A DNA stretch of 43,134 nt from Pisciglobus halotolerans (lineage in GTDB: Bacteria > Bacillota > Bacilli > Lactobacillales > Carnobacteriaceae), in NCBI RefSeq assembly GCF_900113675.1, contig NZ_FOQE01000003.1:1-43134 (forward strand), read 5' to 3'. The notes beneath the pieces were generated by a model. That model made no database searches. It was given only the letters and a program-made list of their open reading frames with translations, and was not told the DNA's origin. The position numbers and the translations under genes are program-made. This document shows, one piece after another, positions 7,590 through 15,566 of this stretch. The number at the start of each line of letters is the position of its first letter. Position 1 is the stretch's first letter.

Positions 7590-9368
7590 ATGGCCAGTGA
7601 GTACATTGATCATAAATTAGCATTACTTCCGGACTTGCCGGGCTGCTACATTATGAAAAACAAAAGCAAAGAGATTATTTACATCGGAAAAGCCAAAAAC
7701 TTAAAAAATCGCGTCCGTTCTTATTTTAGAGGAAGTCATGAAGGTAAAACACAGCTATTAGTGGAAGAGATCGTGGATTTTGAAACGATCATCACCGGAT
7801 CGGATAAAGAAGCTTTGCTATTGGAAATCACACTGATCAAAAAGCATCAGCCGAAGTACAATATCAAGCTGAAACAAGGAACCAATTATCCTTACTTAAA
7901 AATCACTAACGAACGAGATCCGCAGCTGATCATCACGTCGGATGTCGAAAAAGATGGGGCTTTATATTTTGGTCCTTATCCTAATGTGTATGCAGCGACT
8001 GAAACTCAGCAGTTTATCCAAAAGATCTATCCATTACGCAAATGCAACGGAAAGCAGAAACGCGCTTGTCTTTACTACCATATTGGTCAATGCATCGGTC
8101 CATGCGACCATGAAGTGCCGGTAGAAGAATATGCAGCACAAATTGAAAAAATCAAACGCTTCTTAAATGGAGATGTAAAAGAAGTGAAAAGAGCATTGAA
8201 ACAAAAAATGCTGGAAGCTTCTGAAAGCATGGAATTTGAACGTGCGGCTGAATACCGCAACCAAATGCGCTATATCGAAACGACTGTCGAAAAACAAAAT
8301 ATCATTTCGAATGACTTTACGACAAGAGATGTTTTCAGTTATTACATGAATAAAGGCTGGATCTCCATCCAGACTTTCTTTATTCGACAAGCAACGCTCA
8401 TTAAAAGAGAGGCTACACTTTTTCCATGTTACAATACGCCTGAAGAAGAATTAGCTTCTTATATCGTGCAATTCTATCAAGAAAACAACCATATTTTGCC
8501 GAAAGAAGTACTTGTTCCTGAAGGGATCGATACTGAATTGCTGGCGGAGGTGCTTGGTGTGACGGTTAAGGTGCCGCTAAAAGGGCGTAAGAGAGACATG
8601 TTAGATCTCGCAACAAAAAATAGTGAGATTGCTTTGAATGAAAAATTCAAGCTGATCGAAATGGATGACAAGAAAACGATCGGGGCAGTAGAAGAATTAT
8701 CAGAAGCTTTACAACTGCCGTTTATTTCTAGGATCGAAGCATTTGACCATTCAAATATTCAAGGAACCAATCCCGTTTCTGCAATGGTTTCTTTTAAAGA
8801 TGGGTCACCAGATAAAAATCAATACCGCAAGTATAATATCAAAACAGTCAAAGGCAGCAATGAATTGGCAACAACTCAAGAAGTCATTAGAAGACGCTAT
8901 TCTCGTTTGCTGAAAGAAAATAAACCCTTGCCTGATTTAATTTTAATGGATGGTGGAAAAATCCAAGTAAATGGAGCAATGGACGTATTAGAAAATGAGC
9001 TAGGTTTAGATATTCCTGTAGCGGGAATGGTCAAAGACAATAAGCACAGAACGGCTTCGCTCATTTTTGGTGAAACGCATGACCTTGTACCATTAGCCCC
9101 GACTAGTCAAGCTTTTTACTTGGTTCAACGTATTCAAGATGAAGTCCATCGTTTTGCGATCACATTTCATCGTAATGTGCGCAGCAAGAATAGCTTTTCT
9201 TCTCGCTTAGACCGAATCGACGGCGTAGGGCCAAAGACAAGAACCAGGATTTTGCGCCATTACAAGTCAGTCAAAAAGGTCAAAGAAGCTTCTGTGGAGG
9301 AAATCAGCAGCTTAGGCATTCCGGTTAAAGTAGCTGAAAGAATCAAAGAAGAATTGAAAACAGATTAA
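7590..9368 (+). CDS. uvrC: Excinuclease ABC subunit C
   Basis: Makes both incisions around bulky DNA lesions in nucleotide excision repair with UvrA and UvrB. It has 592 aa, full length for the family. Domains in order: N-terminal GIY-YIG nuclease (GCYIM... and YIGKAKNLKNRV, residues 18-42); a cysteine-containing segment (C-N-G-K-Q-K-R-A-C-L-Y-Y, about 152-163); the UvrB-binding UVR motif (about 195-230, ASESMEFERAAEYRNQMR); the RNase H-like 5' nuclease domain (EAFDHSNIQGTNPVSAMV); and a C-terminal helix-hairpin-helix pair (IDGVGPKTRTRIL). The ATG at 7590 follows AAAGGATTGAG. It has its own promoter and terminator. Confidence 0.97.
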   Translation: MASEYIDHKLALLPDLPGCYIMKNKSKEIIYIGKAKNLKNRVRSYFRGSHEGKTQLLVEEIVDFETIITGSDKEALLLEITLIKKHQPKYNIKLKQGTNYPYLKITNERDPQLIITSDVEKDGALYFGPYPNVYAATETQQFIQKIYPLRKCNGKQKRACLYYHIGQCIGPCDHEVPVEEYAAQIEKIKRFLNGDVKEVKRALKQKMLEASESMEFERAAEYRNQMRYIETTVEKQNIISNDFTTRDVFSYYMNKGWISIQTFFIRQATLIKREATLFPCYNTPEEELASYIVQFYQENNHILPKEVLVPEGIDTELLAEVLGVTVKVPLKGRKRDMLDLATKNSEIALNEKFKLIEMDDKKTIGAVEELSEALQLPFISRIEAFDHSNIQGTNPVSAMVSFKDGSPDKNQYRKYNIKTVKGSNELATTQEVIRRRYSRLLKENKPLPDLILMDGGKIQVNGAMDVLENELGLDIPVAGMVKDNKHRTASLIFGETHDLVPLAPTSQAFYLVQRIQDEVHRFAITFHRNVRSKNSFSSRLDRIDGVGPKTRTRILRHYKSVKKVKEASVEEISSLGIPVKVAERIKEELKTD

Positions 9369-9395
9369 TAGTCTTAAAAATGAAATGAGAATAAT

Positions 9396-9444
9396 AAAAA
9401 GCACGCTTACTGACCAATCCAATGATCAGATAAGCGTGCTTTTT
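9396..9444. terminator. Terminator downstream of uvrC
   Basis: Stem AAAAAGCACGCTTA (9396-9409) with TAAGCGTGCTTTTT (9431-9444). It is bidirectional and also serves the convergent DUF554 gene. Confidence 0.85.
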
Positions 9445-9536
9445 ACATGTTTTCCTTGTACTGCCGACAACGCACTGCAGCTTGATTTACTGCTGAAAAT
9501 TAGAATAGATGCGAGCTGCTCAGTAGCAGGGATTGG

Positions 9537-10266
9537 TTACAGTAAAGGCAAAATCCAATTAGCCCAAGCCCAACTCAATGGCATCACAAGAATCATGGCA
9601 GGAATCATGTCAGCAATAGGAAACATTTTTAATTTGATCAACCGAAAGCCGGTAGCCAGCATCAAAAATCCACCGCAAGCTTTGAAATCCAAGATCATCT
9701 CTGGAGTCGTCAAAGGAAAGATAAACTTAGCGAGTAAGAATAAAAGAAATAAGAGGATAAATTGCGGAATAGCAATAACAGAGACAACATACCCTACATT
9801 GCAAGCAAAAATAGCAGCAGTAAAGAAATCTAAAATTGATTTGGAGATTAAAATCGTACTGTCTCCGGTCATTCCAGCATCTAAACTGCCATAAATGCCT
9901 GTACCGCTTGCGCAGAACAATACAATGATCGTAACAAGGCTGTTCATAAATTCTTCATGAGAGATCTCTAGTTTTTCATTCGGGAATATTTTTGAAATGG
10001 GGCGATGCATCAAAGCCCCGCCTTTGTTGATCCATTCCCCTAAGTGGACAGCTAATCCAATAGCTGTTCCGATCACTAGAGCGAAAATAACAGCCGGCAT
10101 ATACTTCATAGGAGCAATAGAAGCGATTCCCATCCCCATAGAACACACGCCGAAAATCAACATCATTTCGGTTTTGAATTTTTCTGATAGTTTGTTGCCC
10201 AAAAAACCCTCCTAATAGTCCGCCCAATAAAACGGAACTTGCACTAATGATCACGCCAGTTGGCAT
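9537..10266 (-). pseudogene. DUF554 family membrane protein gene with a +1 frameshift
   Basis: DUF554 proteins are bacterial membrane proteins of unknown function with about seven helices. The reading begins at ATG 10266 (MPTGVIISASSVLLGGLLGGF), with AAAGGAG upstream. It then shifts frame at A6 on the plus strand (10201-10206; T6 in the message) and continues as GNKLSEKFKTEMMLIFGVCS to the stop at 9537. Removing one base from the homopolymer gives one uninterrupted 242-aa protein (730 bases = 243 codons + 1). As it stands, only a 33-residue normal N-terminus or an internally started 221-aa piece (TTG at 10202) could be made. It could be a true mutation, slippage control or a sequencing error. 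Confidence 0.85.
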
Positions 10267-10593
10267 ATGTATTTCTCCTTTCGTTCATACTAGAATGAGT
10301 CTTGTGTTGAATATAAAAAAGCGACTATTGGTAAAGAAATTTCCTCTGTTCGATGGAATTGCTGATGGAAAGCCATGAGTTTTTAAGGGGTTAACATCAA
10401 AAAGAAAGGATTTTTTACTGGCCAACATGAAATAGGGTAGATCCAAAAAAAGCCAATCACAAAAAAGCTGCTATCCATCCATTATAAGATGAATAGCAGC
10501 TTTTGGGTTTAATAAATCAATTCTATGGTTTGTATTTTGCTGCCTTAGAAAGTTCTTTGAAAGTTGTTTTAATGCATGTCTTGTATAGAGGGT
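10267..10593. other. Intergenic stretch upstream of the DUF554 gene
   Basis: No gene is visible. It holds the leader of the minus-strand DUF554 gene on the left and the terminator of the IscA-like gene (10463-10504) on the right. The rest is A/T-rich. Confidence 0.6.
10463..10504. terminator. Terminator between the IscA-like and DUF554 genes
   Basis: Stem AAAAGCTGCTATcCAT with ATGaATAGCAGCTTTT; loop CCATTATAAG. T-tails are on both strands. It lies 90 bases beyond the stop of the minus-strand IscA-like gene. Confidence 0.75.
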
Positions 10594-10938
10594 TTATAGA
10601 ACAAGTTTTCCATCTTCATCTGTAACGATGACGTTTGGATTGATCAATCCGCTTTGTCCTTTGAGCACTAAAGTATTTTTTTCGGGTTTATAGTCTAAAG
10701 TCATTTCTTCATCTAGATAGGACAAAGACCATTCTTGAATTGGAAGTTGACCGATCGTTGTATCTAATGAGCCATCCATGTCTTTATCTTCATGATCTAA
10801 AAGGCGCAGTGTGAAGATACCAGTATTTCCGCACTCACAACCAATTTTACTTTCATAGTAAAAGGAAAGCTTTCCTGGGTGCTTATTTTCTGCTTTTTCG
10901 ATCCGTTTTTGTGCTGCATCTGTGATTGTTAAAAACAT
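10594..10938 (-). CDS. Iron-sulfur cluster biosynthesis family protein (HesB/IscA-like fold)
   Basis: Small cytosolic protein, 114 aa, with the HesB/IscA-like fold (Fe-S biosynthesis core domain). It opens with MFLTITDAAQKRIEKAE and has cysteines in IGCECGNTGIF near residues 33-43, a possible cluster or metal site. It lacks the C-terminal C-G-C pair of true A-type carriers, so the role is uncertain. An upstream in-frame ATG (10962) would add eight residues. The chosen ATG at 10938 has AAAGGAGG placed 8 bases before it, and that ribosome binding site lies inside the longer reading. It is a single gene with terminator 10463-10504. Confidence 0.8.
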   Translation of the reverse strand: MFLTITDAAQKRIEKAENKHPGKLSFYYESKIGCECGNTGIFTLRLLDHEDKDMDGSLDTTIGQLPIQEWSLSYLDEEMTLDYKPEKNTLVLKGQSGLINPNVIVTDEDGKLVL

Positions 10939-11066
10939 CCTGATGACCTCCTTTTGTTTCATCTAACAATAGTGAGGATGTAGGAAAACAACTATTTAAA
11001 CTTTCTCCTTACCTCTATTTTACCGCAAACATGAAAAAATTTCCAGTGCATCTAAACCCCAGCCTC

Positions 11067-11095
11067 TTGCACATTATCTGCGGATTCAGTATGCT
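11067..11095 (+). promoter_or_regulatory. Predicted promoter of the GNAT gene at 11123
   Basis: -35 TTGCAC (11067-11072), 17-nt spacer, -10 TATGCT (11090-11095), 27 bases before the start codon. Confidence 0.5.
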
Positions 11096-11122
11096 AAAAG
11101 GGACAGAAAGGAAAGTGAAAAA

Positions 11123-11692
11123 ATGATTCGCACAGCAAATGAACAAGATAGTGAAGCTTTACTGCAAGGCATCTTGCAAACTTATCGAGATATGGAATCA
11201 CCATTGATCCAAGAGATTCCACTTGAGAAGTTGGAGGAATGGATCAACATTTGTATGGATAAGGAAGATTATCGTTATCGTTATGAAAATGCACAAGTAG
11301 CCATTCGTGATGGGAAAGTAGCTGGTATGGTCTTTGGGTACAAAGGAGAGCTGGAGAAAGAGCAAGATCAAAGTTTTAAAGCGTTGATGGAAGAGAACGG
11401 ATACGGTTTTTTGATCGCAGATGCCTTTGATTTAGAGACACATGCTGGAGAATGGTACTTAGACTTATTGTTGACTGATCCTGCGTTTCGCAGACAAGGG
11501 GTAGCGTCTGAGCTGCTTGAAAGTTTACCTGAAAGAGCTTTGGCAGCTGGAGAAACAGTGATTGGTCTGAACTGTGACCAAAACAATGAAAGAGCCAAAC
11601 GTTTGTATGAAAAACAAGGCTTTAAAAAAGTTGGCGAAGTATTGCTTGGCACGCACCTATATGACCATATGGAAAAAAGCGTCATGCAATAA
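11123..11692 (+). CDS. GNAT family N-acetyltransferase
   Basis: Acetyl-CoA dependent acetyltransferase of the GNAT fold, 189 aa; the acceptor is unknown. Motif A, which binds the pyrophosphate of acetyl-CoA, is LLTDPAFRRQGVASELLE (about residues 115-132, with R-R-Q-G-V-A). Motif B is NNERAKRLYEKQGFKKVGEV. The start is ATG at 11123, preceded by AGGAAAG. It is monocistronic, with a perfect hairpin terminator 48 bases after the stop. Confidence 0.88.
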   Translation: MIRTANEQDSEALLQGILQTYRDMESPLIQEIPLEKLEEWINICMDKEDYRYRYENAQVAIRDGKVAGMVFGYKGELEKEQDQSFKALMEENGYGFLIADAFDLETHAGEWYLDLLLTDPAFRRQGVASELLESLPERALAAGETVIGLNCDQNNERAKRLYEKQGFKKVGEVLLGTHLYDHMEKSVMQ

Positions 11693-11740
11693 AAGCAGCA
11701 TTGAACTAAAGAGACTGGGACAAAACCTCTCAGTAGCTAG

Positions 11741-11777
11741 AAAAAAGGTAATTGCATAAATGCAATTACTTTTTTTA
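11741..11777. terminator. Terminator after GNAT
   Basis: Near-perfect palindrome: AAAAAAGGTAATTGCAT pairs with ATGCAATTACTTTTTT across a 2-base loop, with T7 at the end. Confidence 0.85.
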
Positions 11778-12021
11778 GATGCTTTATTTAGCTCTCTTTT
11801 TTACAAAAACAACCTCATTACCCCTAATAAGGTTGATGGAAACCTAAAAATTAATGTAGTGTTAAGTAAATAAAAAAAAACAAAAAATTTATAGAAAATT
11901 TAGTCCTTAACCTTTTCTATGTTAGTTTTTCAATTTTTAATCCAAATTTACCCGGTTAGTAGAAGATACATGAAAAAAAGCAGTCCTGCTTTCGTTCGTT
12001 TTAATAAATACATAGAAAAAT

Positions 12022-12068
12022 GCACGTCCACTAGTGAACAAATGGTTCAGTAGCGGACGTGCTTTTTT
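12022..12068. terminator. Terminator of the LURP-one-like gene
   Basis: Stem GCACGTCCaCTAgTGAAC with GTTCAgTAGcGGACGTGC, loop AAATG. A T-run follows on the plus strand and a shorter one on the minus strand. It lies directly beyond the minus-strand stop at 12072. Confidence 0.85.
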
Positions 12069-12071
12069 AGT

Positions 12072-12593
12072 TTACACTGGTTGAATGATTTGTAATTTTT
12101 CAGGGGCCTTTTTACCGTCTTTTTTCTTGTCTTTTGCATAGTGATCCACAATCAGCGAGATCACTACACAAATAGGGGCATAGTAAGGGTCCGAGATTGT
12201 CAGCATATAAAAATCACCAAAAGAAATGGAAGTCTTTTCCATTTCCATAATGGTTTTCTGTAAGTGTTTGATATAGTAACAATGTGCTTCAAAATCTCCC
12301 GAAACGATCCAGTTTAAGTGGCTGACCTTAAAGTAAGGCTTTCGATAACCTAGATGTTTAGTGATCGAGCCGATTTTTTTGTTGTGAACGTATAAATCAA
12401 ACTTGGGTAAAAGAGAGAGCGTTACTTGCTTCACTTCAACCAGTAAGGATCCATTCATGGCATATAGTGAGAGTGTATCGCCGATTCTTCCCCATTTGCC
12501 GACAACCAAAAAAATATCTTGTCCAGATTCGTTTTTGACAATAACTCTTTCTTTTTTTGAGACGAATGCTTCTTTCATATAAAGACGAACCAT
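12072..12593 (-). CDS. LURP-one-related family protein
   Basis: Protein of 173 aa resembling the LURP-one-related/YxjI family, which has a tubby-like beta-barrel fold and no firmly known bacterial function. Visible are the beta-rich repeats DIFLVVGKWGRIGDTLSLY, GSLLVEVKQVTLSLLPKFDLY and YFKVSHLNWIVSGDFEAHCY, and a C-terminal hydrophobic helix (YAPICVVISLIVDHYA). Start choice: MVRLYMKEAF at 12593 has AAGGTG nine bases upstream; the earlier ATGs at 12605 and 12602 overlap that site. A TATAAT lies inside a large inverted repeat (12678-12717) upstream. Confidence 0.72.
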   Translation of the reverse strand: MVRLYMKEAFVSKKERVIVKNESGQDIFLVVGKWGRIGDTLSLYAMNGSLLVEVKQVTLSLLPKFDLYVHNKKIGSITKHLGYRKPYFKVSHLNWIVSGDFEAHCYYIKHLQKTIMEMEKTSISFGDFYMLTISDPYYAPICVVISLIVDHYAKDKKKDGKKAPEKLQIIQPV

Positions 12594-12677
12594 TTTTATC
12601 ATCACCTTAAAGGATTCATTCTTCTAAAAAGTTTTCTTGGTTACATTAACTCGTCGAACAGCTAACGAAAAAGTTTT

Positions 12678-12717
12678 TTTCGTCCTTTAATCTATTATAA
12701 CAAAAAAAAGGACGAAA
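12678..12717 (-). promoter_or_regulatory. Inverted repeat enclosing the LURP-one promoter -10
   Basis: Perfect 11-bp arms TTTCGTCCTTT (12678-12688) and AAAGGACGAAA (12707-12717). The intervening DNA contains TATAAT on the minus strand. This arrangement suits an operator or a leader hairpin. Confidence 0.4.
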
Positions 12718-12824
12718 TCGAAGGGAAGGTAAAAAAAGGTTCGATCTAATGAATGGTTAAAAACTTTCATATTTGCGATGACGAGGGGTTCTATTTTTTA
12801 TTCTTTTTTATTTTAAGTCGACGA

Positions 12825-12890
12825 TCTTATTCGCAGCTTAGATATGTCGCTTTTGCTATCAGGCTTATTCTATATCTTAGCGAAAGGGTA
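12825..12890 (+). repeat. Diverged copy of a dispersed intergenic repeat
   Basis: The segment around TTATTCGCA ... TCGCTTTTGCTATCAGGCTTA ... TTAGCGAAAGGGTA resembles 28718-28765 and, in reverse orientation, 18820-18875 and 30975-31010. Short open readings share Y-S-Q-x-R-x-x-A-F-A-I only because the DNA is repeated; I do not take them as genes. Confidence 0.45.
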
Positions 12891-12982
12891 TGGGTGAGCA
12901 GAGAAGAATCTATCCGCAGATCAACTGACAAGAAGAGCTTTTTCCCTTATACTGAAAAAAATAGTAGATGGGAGAATAGCCA

Positions 12983-13381
12983 ATGCCCTTACACCATGTT
13001 GAGTTAAACGTCAGTAATTTGAAGAAAAGCCGTGTTTTTTGGTCATGGTTGCTAGAAAGGTTAGGGTATCAGCTTTTTCAAGAGTGGGATAAAGGTTTCA
13101 GTTACAAAGACAAGGAAAATTATCTCGTTTTTGTGCAAGCAGAAACAGCGTTTTTAAAAGACGGCTACCACCGGAAACAGATAGGACTGAATCACTTAGC
13201 TTTTTGGGTGGATACAGAAGAAGAAGTAAATCAATTGCGAGCAGAATTGCTTGAAAGAGAGTGCCCGATTCTTTATTCTGATCGGTTTCCATTTGCTGGA
13301 GGGGAAAATCATTATGCAGTCTTTTTTGAAGATCCTGATCGAATCAAAGTAGAAGTGGTAGCACATACAACCACCGAATGA
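12983..13381 (+). CDS. VOC family (glyoxalase/bleomycin-resistance fold) protein
   Basis: Single-domain metalloenzyme-like protein of 132 aa with two beta-alpha-beta-beta-beta modules. The first metal ligand candidate is in LHHVELNV, with others in LNHLAFWV and, near the C-terminus, IKVEVV. The segment AGGENHYAVFFEDPDRIKVEVV is typical of the family, in which a metal-binding His/Glu set holds the substrate. The substrate is unknown. The ATG at 12983 follows GGGAGA. It is followed by a long stem with a T-run shared with the convergent YvrJ-type gene. Confidence 0.85.
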   Translation: MPLHHVELNVSNLKKSRVFWSWLLERLGYQLFQEWDKGFSYKDKENYLVFVQAETAFLKDGYHRKQIGLNHLAFWVDTEEEVNQLRAELLERECPILYSDRFPFAGGENHYAVFFEDPDRIKVEVVAHTTTE

Positions 13382-13458
13382 AAAAAACTCTTGCCAAAAA
13401 GGGGAGAAAGGCGTGAGTGGGATCACGACCAATCTTTTCCGCCTGGAAAGAGTTTTTT
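13381..13458. terminator. Long terminator-like hairpin between VOC and YvrJ-type genes
   Basis: AAAAAACTCTTgCC pairs with GGaAAGAGTTTTTT across a long, partly paired loop. Both strands end in T-runs, which fits two convergent genes. Confidence 0.55.
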
Positions 13459-13467
13459 GGGTTTTCT

Positions 13468-13632
13468 TTATTTTGCTGTCTTTATGACAGTGCTGAGCTC
13501 TTGTAAAGCTTTAACGACTGCATCTAACTTTGTTTCCATACGCTGCAGCAAGTATAGAGAAATAAAGATAGGAAAGCCGATATTGCTGACAAGTTCGACC
13601 GTCGCAGACAGCCATTCTGTACTTGGATCCAT
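13468..13632 (-). CDS. Small YvrJ-family-like membrane peptide (54 aa)
   Basis: A short gene easily missed by length filters. It begins MDPSTEWLSATVELVSNIGF and continues PIFISLYLLQRMETKLDAVV. It has the layout of the YvrJ family: a short amphipathic start, the N-I-G-F-P motif, one transmembrane segment ending Y-L-L-Q-R, then a charged coiled tail starting M-E-T-K-L-D. The function of the family is unknown. ATG at 13632 has AAAGGAG seven bases upstream, and the stop is TAA at 13468. It sits just upstream of the Cof phosphatase gene on its complementary side and is convergent with the VOC gene. Confidence 0.8.
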   Translation of the reverse strand: MDPSTEWLSATVELVSNIGFPIFISLYLLQRMETKLDAVVKALQELSTVIKTAK

Positions 13633-13727
13633 TTACATTCTCCTTTCATTCTTGATCGTTCTATGGATAGTAACGAAAGAAAAAGGAGAACTGTAACCTT
13701 TTTTGCTTTTTTTGCAGAGGTGAAGGA

Positions 13728-14597
13728 TTATAAGTTGTTGTTCAAAACGCGCATGATGGCTTCTCCTACACCATTTTCATTATTGGTAGAGGTCGTGTAC
13801 TTAGCTGCAGCTTTTGCCTCAACCGTTCCATTACCCATTGCAAAGCTATAACCAGCCACTTCAAGCATCGATAGGTCATTATTGTTGTCACCGATCGTCA
13901 TGATATTTTCTAGAGGAATGTTTAAGTCTTTAGCGAATTCTTTAACAGCAATTCCTTTTTGTGCATTGATATGGTTGATCTCAATATTATTTTCAAAGGA
14001 AGAAGTAATCGCCAACTCACCCGTTTTATTGATCTGTTTGGCTAAAGGTTGTAAAACTGGTTGACCTCCTTCACTAAATACGATCACTTTAATGATTTCA
14101 ATGGTATCATCTTCGATCAGCTCACTATAGTCATCGATATAGTGAATATTCATCACTTCTAGACGGGCAGACGCCAAAATGACAGCCATTTTATAAGAGG
14201 TGTCTGGATTCAATTCAACTAGTAATGAGGCTACAGTCTCAATACGTTTGGCTTTGTTATTGGAAAAAATACCTTTTGAAGTCGTCATTTCATAGTATAA
14301 ACCAGCTTCTTCGATGATATTTACCATGCTACGAACGGAATCTTTCGTCAACCCAATATTTTTGACAACTTCTCCTTCTTCATTGAAAATCTGACCGCCA
14401 TTTAATGAAATAAGCGGACATGAAAGTCCTGCTTTTTCTAACAATGGCTTAGCTTCTGTATAACCTCTGCCGGTAGCGACCATAAAAGAGGCACCTTGTT
14501 TTTCTGCTGCACGGATCGCTTCCACATTTGATTGTGAAATACTCATCACTTCATTTAGCAATGTACCATCCATATCTGAAACGATTAACTGTAACAT
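13728..14597 (-). CDS. Cof-type HAD-IIB family phosphatase
   Basis: Haloacid dehalogenase superfamily phosphatase, 289 aa, acting on sugar phosphates, nucleotides or flavins. Motif I is SDMDGTLLNE (the first Asp is the nucleophile, residues 7-16). Motif II is the Thr of MVATGRG. Motif IV is GDNNNDLSMLE near the C-terminus. A C2-type cap lies between them. The start at 14597 is chosen because GGGAGG lies just upstream; a longer in-frame reading from 14648 would add 17 residues not typical of the family. It is divergent from ung, with about 130 bases between the starts. Confidence 0.92.
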   Translation of the reverse strand: MLQLIVSDMDGTLLNEVMSISQSNVEAIRAAEKQGASFMVATGRGYTEAKPLLEKAGLSCPLISLNGGQIFNEEGEVVKNIGLTKDSVRSMVNIIEEAGLYYEMTTSKGIFSNNKAKRIETVASLLVELNPDTSYKMAVILASARLEVMNIHYIDDYSELIEDDTIEIIKVIVFSEGGQPVLQPLAKQINKTGELAITSSFENNIEINHINAQKGIAVKEFAKDLNIPLENIMTIGDNNNDLSMLEVAGYSFAMGNGTVEAKAAAKYTTSTNNENGVGEAIMRVLNNNL

Positions 14598-14725
14598 GCT
14601 CCATCCTCCCAAAGAAAATTTTACTCTTCCAGTGTAGCATGGATGCAAAAGACTTGCTACTTGTTAAGTCCAGCCAGATATAAGATAATAAGTCCAGATC
14701 TGCTAATAGGAAAGGAGATAGTAAG

Positions 14726-15445
14726 ATGACGATACCTGTAATCAATGACTGGGAACCGATTTTGAAAGAAGCTGCAAAAGATCCTTCTTATCAAAAGCTG
14801 CGGGCTTTTTTAAAAGAAGAATATGAAACCAAGACCATTTATCCAGATATTCATCACATTTGGACAGCATTTGAGTGGACACCTTATCATCAAGTGAAAG
14901 TCGTGATTTTAGGCCAAGATCCTTATCATGGGCCTAATCAAGCACATGGTCTCAGCTTTTCAGTTCAGCCAAAGGTCAACGTTCCGCCTTCTTTAAGAAA
15001 TATCTACAAAGAATTGGATAGTGACTTAGGGATCCCGCCCGTTCAGCATGGCTTTTTGAAATCATGGGCAGAACAAGGTGTCCTACTGCTCAATACAGTA
15101 TTGACGGTCCAAAAAGGAAAAGCCAATTCACATAAAGACAAAGGTTGGGAAGTATTGACCGATTTTGTTATCGAAAAACTCAATGACCGTGAAAAGCCGA
15201 TCGTCTTCATTTTATGGGGAAATGCTTCGATTAAAAAAAGAGCGCTGATCGATGAAAGCCGCCACGTTGTATTGACTTCACCGCATCCTAGCCCTTTTTC
15301 AGCACACAAAGGTTTCTTTGGATCAAAAGTTTTTTCTAAAACCAACGCAGCTTTGCAGCAGTTTGGAGAAGAACCAATTGATTGGCGTTTGCCGGAAACA
15401 GTGAGCGAAGATGAGGTAGAAGCAAAACCACAAAATCGTTTTTAA
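14726..15445 (+). CDS. ung: Uracil-DNA glycosylase (family 1)
   Basis: Removes uracil from DNA at the start of base excision repair. It has 239 aa. The water-activating motif [14 protein letters not shown] contains catalytic Asp65, and the DNA-intercalation motif [14 protein letters not shown] contains the conserved His. The C-terminal ~15 residues ([14 protein letters not shown]) extend slightly past the usual fold. The ATG at 14726 follows AAAGGAGA. pta follows 121 bases downstream with its own start signals, an order common in enterococci and streptococci. Confidence 0.97.
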   Translation: MTIPVINDWEPILKEAAKDPSYQKLRAFLKEEYETKTIYPDIHHIWTAFEWTPYHQVKVVILGQDPYHGPNQAHGLSFSVQPKVNVPPSLRNIYKELDSDLGIPPVQHGFLKSWAEQGVLLLNTVLTVQKGKANSHKDKGWEVLTDFVIEKLNDREKPIVFILWGNASIKKRALIDESRHVVLTSPHPSPFSAHKGFFGSKVFSKTNAALQQFGEEPIDWRLPETVSEDEVEAKPQNRF

Positions 15446-15462
15446 ACATAATTGCTATGTTA

Positions 15463-15534
15463 TTCTATGATAACTTTTTAGATATAAATTCAGTAGAAAA
15501 CCTGATTTTTTTTGCTGAATATAGTATCATAGAA
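15463..15534 (+). promoter_or_regulatory. Imperfect inverted repeat before pta
   Basis: Outer arms TTCTATGATA (15463-15472) and TATCATAGAA (15525-15534), with a second pair ATTCAG/CTGAAT inside. It could be a leader hairpin, a weak terminator of ung or an operator. The T-run (T8) lies in the loop, not after the stem, so terminator activity is doubtful. Confidence 0.35.
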
Positions 15535-15566
15535 AGGTAGGAATAAAAATATTGGAGGGAATCACC

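Larger units (their letters stand above)
11693..12071. other. Convergent intergenic stretch between GNAT and LURP-one genes
   Basis: It holds no gene. It contains the terminator at 11741-11777, a small hairpin AACCTcATTA/TAATaAGGTT (11811-11834), a long A/T-rich section and a second terminator at 12022-12068. The phrase GAGACTGGGACAAAA near 11710 has a near copy, AGACTGGCACAAAA, at about 39704, a possible short dispersed intergenic motif. Confidence 0.55.

Noticed and set aside
9385-9894. 169-codon plus-strand open reading
   Set aside because: It is the antisense of the DUF554 gene and starts across the uvrC terminator.
12753-13007. 84-codon open reading
   Set aside because: No ribosome binding site, ends inside the VOC gene, and its only recurring part comes from a DNA repeat.
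13391-13696. 101-codon plus-strand open reading
   Set aside because: It runs through a terminator and antisense to the better supported YvrJ-type gene.
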